From: Nitrospirota bacterium
Lineage (GTDB): Bacteria > Nitrospirota > JACRHJ01
NCBI GenBank assembly: GCA_021785055.1
Contig: JAJYGS010000148.1
Location: 1 to 5,678, forward strand
Direction of reading: 5' to 3'
DNA length: 5,678 nucleotides
Shown here piece after piece: positions 1 to 4,688 of the stretch. Within the stretch, counting starts at the first letter, position 1, and each line of letters opens with the position of its first letter. The translations under genes and the position numbers were made by a program. A model generated the notes under the pieces. The model did not search any database. It had not been told where the DNA came from and worked only from the letters and a program-made list of their open reading frames with translations.

Positions 1-254
1 ACGTGTACCGGATATTGAAGGCCGTTACTCCGGCGCGGACGGTCGCATACGACTACTCCACCGTGAGGTTCCTGAACCTGAACACAAATACGCTGAAGGC
101 GCGCGGGCTGGTGTATTTCGAAGGCCCCTTCCCGCCGGGGAACCCGTGGAAGTTCTACGTCTTCCGCGGCGTGAAAGACAAAAAAATATACAAAGGCCCG
201 ATGGCGAAAAATATAATACAGATTTACAACTACCAGAAAAATGTTATACGATAG
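1..254 (+). CDS. C-terminal fragment of an unrecognised protein (5' end outside window)
   Basis: The reading frame is open at the left edge (first whole codon at base 3) and ends with TAG at 252-254, giving about 83 visible residues. A GTG falls at base 3, but no upstream sequence is visible to support it as a start, so this is best read as the tail of a longer gene. The visible part is rich in aromatic and basic residues (for example GLVYFEGPFPPGNPWKFYVF, then KDKKIYKGP and a terminal YNYQKNVIR). It has no long hydrophobic stretch, so it looks like a soluble, probably beta-rich C-terminal domain. I do not recognise the family. The first 180 bases are GC-rich, and the last 70 drift to AT-rich, as in the following acyltransferase gene. 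Its neighbour suggests a role in envelope or polysaccharide biology, but this is only context. Confidence 0.6.
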   Translation, partial: VYRILKAVTPARTVAYDYSTVRFLNLNTNTLKARGLVYFEGPFPPGNPWKFYVFRGVKDKKIYKGPMAKNIIQIYNYQKNVIR

Positions 255-302
255 CTTTAAATTTATAAAACTTATTGGTAAATGGTAGCCAGAGTGAGAA
301 AC

Positions 303-307
303 GGGAG
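303..307 (+). promoter_or_regulatory. Likely ribosome binding site deciding a TTG start
   Basis: GGGAG lies 11 bases before the TTG at 319. The acyltransferase frame has a stop (TGA, 295-297) just upstream. The first in-frame ATG comes only after the conserved Arg of the family motif, so TTG with this site is the best start. The site also lies within a possible 4-bp hairpin (CGGG 302-305, CCCG 309-312), which may be chance. Confidence 0.4.
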
Positions 308-318
308 CCCCGAAATCG

Positions 319-1374
319 TTGAAGTTCACTGAAAAGGTTTTCTCGCGAGACAATAACTTCGATGTAATACGACTGACCGCTGCCACAATGGTTATGATTA
401 GCCATACCTACAAACTCTCCGGTTCGGATTTCGACCCTTTTATGTGGATTTGGCCGCACACTATGGGAGGACTTGGCGTAATAATTTTTTTTATAATAAG
501 TGGGTTTTTGATAACAAAAAGCTGGTGGGAGCGACCAAACCTCATTCAATATTTTAAGAATCGCGCCTTAAGGATAATTCCTGCGCTCGCTGTTTCAACT
601 CTTTTGTGCGCATTTGTAATCGGTCCTATTGTTACCAGCCTTAATCTTCGGGAATATTTCCTGCATCCCTGGACGCGTCACTATTTAAAAAATATTGAGC
701 TTTACGCGATAAGCTACAACCTTCCGGGAGTGTTTGAAAATAACCCCATGGATTCGGTCAATGGATCGCTTTGGACTCTTACTGTCGAATTTTATTGCTA
801 TATCTTGATAGCTATTTTGGGTGTTTTGGGGATAATGTCCAGGAAAAAAATCTTTTTCCTCTTGGGGCCGACTGTGCTTGCGGTTGATATTTTCCTGACA
901 ATGTACCCGAAGTATTTTAATATGGTTGTTTTGCATATGGTTGCGGGAATGACATCATGGTGTCTAATTTTTTTCATGGCAGGCTCTATGCTTTATATTT
1001 ATCGAGAAATAATACCTTTTGACGGCCGTATTGCCCTTATCTTGTTTTTATTATATACAATTTCGTGGCCGCTGAAGTGGGGCCATTATGTGGGTTTCTT
1101 TACATTACCATATATCGTCATCTATCTTGCCTACCTGAAGCTTCCACTGGTAAATAACCTCGGTGGAAAGATAGGAGATTTTTCATACGGGATGTATATT
1201 TACGCTTTCCCGATACAACAATCGCTCGTTTATTTTTCGGAAGGGAGAATGTATCGGCTTGTCTTATTCATGCTCTCTTTCGTTGTTACCTTAATTTTAA
1301 GCGTATGTTCTTGGTATTTTATTGAGAGGCCCGCGCTTGGCCTAAAAAAAGTGAAACTCATAAGGTTCTTTTAA
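319..1374 (+). CDS. Acyltransferase family 3 (OafA/YrhL-type) integral-membrane O-acyltransferase
   Basis: The 351-residue product is expected to sit in the inner membrane and transfer an acyl group, usually acetyl, to a sugar of O-antigen, capsule, exopolysaccharide or a glycolipid. The acceptor cannot be told from sequence. Family hallmarks are all present: the R-X10-H motif (R18, H29), the GVIIFFIISGFLI block (53-65), RALRIIP (82-88), NGSLWTLTVEFY (148-159) and a C-terminal FIERPALGLKK (334-344). About ten hydrophobic helices are visible. The length matches stand-alone family members, and no extracellular SGNH domain is fused. The start is TTG, because the frame is closed at 295-297 and no ATG precedes R18. 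The gene is clearly more AT-rich than the DHH and rng genes, which suggests horizontal acquisition. It may be co-transcribed with the truncated gene 64 bases upstream. Its stop lies 3 bases from the stop of the opposing DHH gene, with no visible terminator between them. Confidence 0.93.
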   Translation: MKFTEKVFSRDNNFDVIRLTAATMVMISHTYKLSGSDFDPFMWIWPHTMGGLGVIIFFIISGFLITKSWWERPNLIQYFKNRALRIIPALAVSTLLCAFVIGPIVTSLNLREYFLHPWTRHYLKNIELYAISYNLPGVFENNPMDSVNGSLWTLTVEFYCYILIAILGVLGIMSRKKIFFLLGPTVLAVDIFLTMYPKYFNMVVLHMVAGMTSWCLIFFMAGSMLYIYREIIPFDGRIALILFLLYTISWPLKWGHYVGFFTLPYIVIYLAYLKLPLVNNLGGKIGDFSYGMYIYAFPIQQSLVYFSEGRMYRLVLFMLSFVVTLILSVCSWYFIERPALGLKKVKLIRFF

Positions 1375-1377
1375 AAC

Positions 1378-2433
1378 CTAAATCGTCTTCAGCACCGGGG
1401 CGAAGACGGGGTCAACCTTGCTCAGGGCGGAGAGGACGAACTTCTCAAGCCCCTTGTTGTCCGTGAGGAGGAGGCCGTTCGGGAGGTTCTTCTGCGGGAT
1501 GTTCGCCCGGCCCATGGACTTATGTCCTCCAGCGCTGCCGATTTTCCCGAAGGCTGTCCTTGCCAGATAACCCGCGTCTTTTTTCACGCCGTCGTTTCTG
1601 AACACGACGACAAGCTCTGTCGCCACCACGCCCGTAACAAGCGCCCACTCCACGTGCTCCACGCGAATCAGGAAGTCCGCGACCTGCACGCATACGTCGT
1701 ACGTCGGGACCGGGCCGAGATGGGAAAACATCACGCCCTGGACGAACCGCCGCCGCACAAGCGCGATGGAAAAGTAGTCGAGCGACTCGCGCGAGAACTG
1801 GGAGAACTCTATGCGTTTTACGATGTCTCTGTCGGACTTTGCCCGAAGCCACCGGAGCGCGTCAATGTCTCCTTGCGACAGCTCGGACATGAAGTTCCTG
1901 GAGTCCGTCTTTATGCCGTATAGGAGCGCGCTCGCCATGCCGCGCGTGAGGCGCACCCCCGCCGCCCGCATGTATTCCGTCATTATCGACGCGGTTGCGA
2001 GGTATCCGGGCCGGACGTCCGCGAAGGCCGCCGGGCGCTCCATGAGCATCGGGTGATGGTCGATTACGATGTCGCAGCGCGGGAGGGCGAAGTCCGTGAA
2101 GAACTGCGGCTGGGAGTCCACGAGAGCAATTCTGTCCGCGTCTTTGGCCTCGGCTTCGGAAATTGGCGATACCGGAATCTTGAGCAGGCGTATCATGGAC
2201 GCGTTTTCCGGCCTGCCCACGGCGCCGGTGTAGCTCATCTCGACCTTGAGCCCGCCCTTCGTCTTCTCTTCCAATACCTGCTTCAGGGCCATCGCCGAGG
2301 CCAGCGCGTCCGGGTCGGGGTTTCCGTATATCAGCACGCGAAGGAGCCTTGCCCCGTCAACCGAGTCGAGCATTTCCTTGAGAAGCGCGGCGGGGGATTT
2401 CGCCTGTCCGGACTGGTTAGCCATAGGGAACAT
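1378..2433 (-). CDS. DHH/DHHA1 family phosphoesterase (NrnA-like)
   Basis: The 351-residue cytosolic protein belongs to the DHH phosphoesterase superfamily. Its closest known functional group is probably NrnA-type enzymes, which degrade nanoRNA or cyclic-dinucleotide products and/or dephosphorylate 3'-phosphoadenosine 5'-phosphate (family knowledge, not proven here). Manganese-binding motifs appear in order: YGNPDPDALAS (D40, D42), LVDSQP (D106), IDHHP (D125-H126-H127) and GIKTDSRNF (D177). The C-terminal DHHA1 substrate-binding domain carries SAGGHKSMGRA (GGH 302-304). All expected catalytic residues are present, and the length is typical of the family or slightly above it. Two starts are possible: ATG at 2431-2433 or ATG at 2422-2424 (residue 4). 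Neither has a clear Shine-Dalgarno site, and a TATAAT overlaps the first. It stands alone rather than in the rbfA-truB context common for nrnA, so substrate assignment is uncertain and no symbol is given. Confidence 0.93.
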   Translation of the reverse strand: MFPMANQSGQAKSPAALLKEMLDSVDGARLLRVLIYGNPDPDALASAMALKQVLEEKTKGGLKVEMSYTGAVGRPENASMIRLLKIPVSPISEAEAKDADRIALVDSQPQFFTDFALPRCDIVIDHHPMLMERPAAFADVRPGYLATASIMTEYMRAAGVRLTRGMASALLYGIKTDSRNFMSELSQGDIDALRWLRAKSDRDIVKRIEFSQFSRESLDYFSIALVRRRFVQGVMFSHLGPVPTYDVCVQVADFLIRVEHVEWALVTGVVATELVVVFRNDGVKKDAGYLARTAFGKIGSAGGHKSMGRANIPQKNLPNGLLLTDNKGLEKFVLSALSKVDPVFAPVLKTI

Positions 2434-2522
2434 TATAACAAAACAAAGGTGGAAAAGGAAAAAAACGTGATTTTATGTAATTTCGGCGCCATGGAAGCCG
2501 TCTTTCATAATCAGGTGCCAAT
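2434..2522. promoter_or_regulatory. Divergent intergenic region with candidate promoters
   Basis: This 89-base AT-rich spacer separates the leftward DHH gene from the rightward small-protein pair and must drive at least one of them. On the - strand a perfect TATAAT lies at 2437-2432, overlapping the first ATG of the DHH gene and ending 7 bases before its second ATG. On the + strand TGTAAT (2476-2481, 5 of 6 matches to the -10 consensus) would place a transcript start about 35 bases before the small gene. CATAAT (2506-2511) looks too close to the start codon. No convincing -35 hexamer was found for any of these, so the promoter calls are weak. Confidence 0.35.
2513..2517 (+). promoter_or_regulatory. 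Ribosome binding site of the cysteine-rich small gene
   Basis: AGGTG sits 5 bases before the ATG at 2523, which is an ideal spacing. It matters because it chooses this short frame over an overlapping frame starting at 2491, which has no such site. Confidence 0.65.
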
Positions 2523-2690
2523 ATGCAAAACACCCGATGTCCATATCTGCTCGAAAGGGTCGCCTACCACTGCTGCACGGCGAATAAACTGTATTGCCCA
2601 AGCAACCTGTACCTTAAAAAATACTGCATTACCGATTTATGCAAAACATGCCCGTTTTATCTCGGCTATCACTTAAAACAAAACGGCTGA
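2523..2690 (+). CDS. Small cysteine-rich protein (55 aa), CPY...CPFY type
   Basis: A short frame (ATG 2523, TGA 2688-2690) encodes 55 residues with seven cysteines: C6, C17, C18, C25, C35, C40 and C43. The pattern is CPYLL near the start, a CC pair, YCPS, a single C, then C-x2-CPFY near the end, giving two similar CP-aromatic ends. There is no signal peptide or membrane helix, so a cytosolic metal- or Fe-S-binding mini-protein is a reasonable inference. No function is known to me, though the CPYL/CPFY arrangement recalls small uncharacterised proteins seen in deltaproteobacterial genomes. Support for a real gene is a good Shine-Dalgarno site, an in-frame stop (2508-2510) just upstream, the ordered cysteine spacing, and a stop codon overlapping the next gene's ATG. 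It is short enough to be missed by automatic annotation. Confidence 0.75.
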   Translation: MQNTRCPYLLERVAYHCCTANKLYCPSNLYLKKYCITDLCKTCPFYLGYHLKQNG

Positions 2691-3016
2691 TGAAGACAAA
2701 GATTAATCGACGAAATCTGCTTTATCTCGTCTCTGCGACAATTCTTGCGGCGGGCATGGCCGTTGCCGCCGTTATATACGTTACAGCCGGCAGGGTTCGA
2801 GAGATTACGCTGGAGCCCGGATTTTATTCCAAGGAATATCTGCGCGAGCTGGAAACTTACGGCGGGACACTAAATGTCCTTGCGGCGGAATTTATGCAGT
2901 GGTTTGACGGGTTATGGCACGGCAGACAGCTTGCGTTTACGGTAGCCTGGATTACGATCTTTGTTTCATTCTGTATTTTCTTTATAGCTTATCGCCTGCC
3001 GTCAGACTCGGAATAA
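2690..3016 (+). CDS. Small two-helix inner-membrane protein (108 aa), unknown function
   Basis: The product has a basic N-terminus (KTKINRR), a first membrane helix at about 10-31, a roughly 50-residue loop and a second helix at about 81-101, ending in a short tail. By the positive-inside rule both ends face the cytoplasm and the loop lies in the periplasm. The loop holds REITLEPGFYSKEYLRELET (37-56), then TLNVLAAEFMQWFDGLWHGR (60-79), an amphipathic aromatic stretch leading into helix 2. I do not recognise the family. The start chosen is the ATG at 2690, which shares one base with the stop of the cysteine-rich gene (TGATG). It has no ribosome binding site of its own, as expected for coupled translation. 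In-frame ATGs at 2639 and 2648 also lack such sites and would overlap the upstream gene. The stop is 3 bases from the opposing rng stop. It is probably co-expressed with, and may work with, the cysteine-rich protein. Confidence 0.75.
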   Translation: MKTKINRRNLLYLVSATILAAGMAVAAVIYVTAGRVREITLEPGFYSKEYLRELETYGGTLNVLAAEFMQWFDGLWHGRQLAFTVAWITIFVSFCIFFIAYRLPSDSE

Positions 3017-3019
3017 AAC

Positions 3020-4546
3020 CTATACCATCACAATATCGTACTGCTCCTGGTGGAGCGTGGCGTCGGCCTTGATGATGAGCTTCTTTTTAAGCTCCAGTTC
3101 CAAATCCTCCACGCCCTGGCGCTCCTCGTCGTAGAGAAGGTCTGCCACTTCCGGGTTCACGGAGACCATTATCTTCTTCTCCTTCGACGATTGGGCGATG
3201 CGGCGTATCTCGCGGAATATCTCGTAGCAGACGGTGACGCTGCTCTTGATGAACCCGCGGCCCTCGCAATACGGGCACGGCTCGCACAGGCTCCTTCCGA
3301 GGCTCTCCCGCGTGCGCTTCCTGGTCATCTCGATAAGGCCCAGGTCGGAGAGGTGATAGATGTTCGTCTTGGCCTTGTCGTGGGAGAGATATTCCTGGAG
3401 AGACGTATATACCTTGCGGCGGTTCTCTTCTTTTTCCATGTCGATTAAGTCGAGGATGATTATGCCGCCGATATTGCGGAGCTTGAGCTGGTAGGCGATT
3501 TCCCTGACCGCTTCGAGATTGGTCTTGAGTATCGTGTCTTCAAGGTTGCGTTTCCCCACGTATCGCCCGGTGTTGACGTCTATGGCCGTGAGGGCCTCGG
3601 ACTGGTCGATGACGATATAGCCGCCGGACTTGAGCCAGACCTTCCTGCCCAGGGCGCGGGAGATCTCGATCTCGACGTCATAGGCGTCGAATATCGGTTC
3701 TTCCTTGTCGTAGAGTTCCATCTTGTCGTTTAACTGCGGCAGGTAGGAATCCGCGAACTCCCTCACTCGCTGGTATTCCGAGGCGCTGTCTATCACGAGC
3801 CGCTCCACGTCCGGCGTGAAGAGGTCGCGTATGGTGCGGAAGACAAGGTCGAGGTCGTAATGGAGCACGGACGGCGCGGAGAGCTTTTCGTTCTTTTTTA
3901 AAATCCTCTGCCAGAGAAGCTCAAGGAAGTCCATGTCCCGCTTGAGCTCGGACTCGTCCTGCCCCTCGGAGACCGTTCGGACGATGTATCCCGCGCCGTT
4001 TTTTTTGAACGCCGTGACTATGTCCTTCAGGCGCTTCCTCTCCGTCTCGCTCTCTATCCTCCGCGAGATTCCGACGTGGTCTACGGTCGGCATGTATACG
4101 ACGTACCTTCCGGGCAGGGTGACGTAGCTCGTTACGCGGGCGCCCTTCGTGCCGATAGGCTCCTTGGCCACCTGGACTATTATCTCCTGGCCCTCCTGGA
4201 GGAGGTCTTCTATCGTCATGGACGACGGACGCCTGCGTCTGGGACTGGCCTCTTCCTCCAGCTCAAGCTCGTCCTCCTCCGTCATGTCCTCCGCCATCAT
4301 CCGGGCGTATTCTTCCATCGAGTTATAGACATCGGCGACATAAAGGAATGCGGACTTTTCAAGACCGATGTCCACGAACGCGGCCTGCATCCCCGGAAGG
4401 ACCTTCACCACGCGGCCCTTGTAGACGTTGCCTGTGTTGCCGCGGTCCTTCGCGCGCTCGATGAAAATCTCGGTAACGAGCTTGTTCTCAAGCAGGGCGA
4501 CGCGGGTCTCCTGGTTTGTGGCGTTTACTATTATCTCGGTTGACAT
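3020..4546 (-). CDS. rng: Ribonuclease G / RNase E-family endoribonuclease
   Basis: The 508-residue enzyme cleaves single-stranded RNA in AU-rich stretches. In the family it acts in rRNA 5' maturation and mRNA decay. Domain order: N-terminal RNase H-like strand region (1-37), S1 RNA-binding domain beginning VYKGRVVKVLPGMQAAFVDI (41-60) and resuming after an insert with QEIIVQVAKEPIGTKGARVT (120-139), then the 5'-sensor and DNase I-like catalytic core. The magnesium-binding aspartates are D323 (TAIDVNTGR) and D366 (ILDLIDME), 43 residues apart as in E. coli RNase E (D303, D346). The zinc-link motif is CPYCEGRG (C424, C427). The length fits RNase G; the long RNase E scaffold tail is absent. The S1 insert (about 78-110) is strongly acidic, then RRRR. 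ATG at 4546 is preceded by GGGG four bases away. The upstream neighbour on the same strand is the radical-SAM-linked gene, a recurrent pairing, and the leader carries a 103-base inverted-repeat element. Confidence 0.96.
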   Translation of the reverse strand: MSTEIIVNATNQETRVALLENKLVTEIFIERAKDRGNTGNVYKGRVVKVLPGMQAAFVDIGLEKSAFLYVADVYNSMEEYARMMAEDMTEEDELELEEEASPRRRRPSSMTIEDLLQEGQEIIVQVAKEPIGTKGARVTSYVTLPGRYVVYMPTVDHVGISRRIESETERKRLKDIVTAFKKNGAGYIVRTVSEGQDESELKRDMDFLELLWQRILKKNEKLSAPSVLHYDLDLVFRTIRDLFTPDVERLVIDSASEYQRVREFADSYLPQLNDKMELYDKEEPIFDAYDVEIEISRALGRKVWLKSGGYIVIDQSEALTAIDVNTGRYVGKRNLEDTILKTNLEAVREIAYQLKLRNIGGIIILDLIDMEKEENRRKVYTSLQEYLSHDKAKTNIYHLSDLGLIEMTRKRTRESLGRSLCEPCPYCEGRGFIKSSVTVCYEIFREIRRIAQSSKEKKIMVSVNPEVADLLYDEERQGVEDLELELKKKLIIKADATLHQEQYDIVMV

Positions 4547-4570
4547 TGAACCCCGTTATCCGTTTTCTTC

Positions 4571-4673
4571 GGGGAGAGCATTCTCTCCGAAAAATTATTA
4601 TTCACAATTATGCCTTGACCGTAATATTCTGTTTTTACGTTCAAGATAATTTTTCTCCGGGAACGCTCTCCCC
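4571..4673. repeat. 103-base element with 28-base imperfect inverted ends in the rng leader
   Basis: The left end (4571-4598) and the reverse complement of the right end (4646-4673) have equal length and match at 23 of 28 positions. Both begin GGGGAGAGC and end AAAAATTAT, and the mismatches cluster in the middle. Inside, a second inverted pair, CTTGACCGTAA (4614-4624) and TTACGTTCAAG (4635-4645), matches at 10 of 11 positions around a 10-base loop. The whole element can fold into one long stem with a 15-base bulge (4599-4613). The dinucleotide TC flanks both sides (4569-4570 and 4674-4675), a possible but weak target duplication. Competing local hairpins exist: GGAGAG/CTCTCC (4573-4588) and GGAACG/CGTTCC (4660-4680). 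It may be a MITE-like insertion or a structured leader controlling rng; no transposase is encoded. It fills most of the 142-base spacer. Confidence 0.6.
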
Positions 4674-4688
4674 TCGTTCCGGAATCCT

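Noticed and set aside
302..312. CGGG-AGC-CCCG hairpin as a terminator or translational switch
   Set aside because: It has a 4-bp stem without a T-run. It overlaps the ribosome site, but it is too small to claim regulation.
255..318. A search for a terminator or small RNA between the first gene and the acyltransferase
   Set aside because: No stable stem followed by a T-run is visible in these 64 bases.
2053..2676. A long + strand open frame running through the DHH gene and the spacer, with an internal ATG at 2491
   Set aside because: Most of it is antisense to the well-supported DHH gene. Its tail overlaps the cysteine-rich gene in another frame, has no ribosome site at 2491, and its product shows no ordered cysteines or family motif.
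2639..2689. A 17-residue N-terminal extension of the two-helix membrane protein
   Set aside because: It would overlap the cysteine-rich gene and has no ribosome site. The TGATG overlap at 2688-2692 gives a better start.
3050..3448. Antisense open frames inside rng (also 4076-4543)
   Set aside because: They are shadows of a GC-rich gene. Their products are low-complexity and match no known pattern, and the rng frame carries all catalytic residues.
4615..4650. TTGACC followed by GATAAT on the + strand as a promoter
   Set aside because: The hexamers are 24 bases apart, and the direction faces the 3' end of an opposing gene. They lie within the inverted-repeat element, so the resemblance is probably chance.
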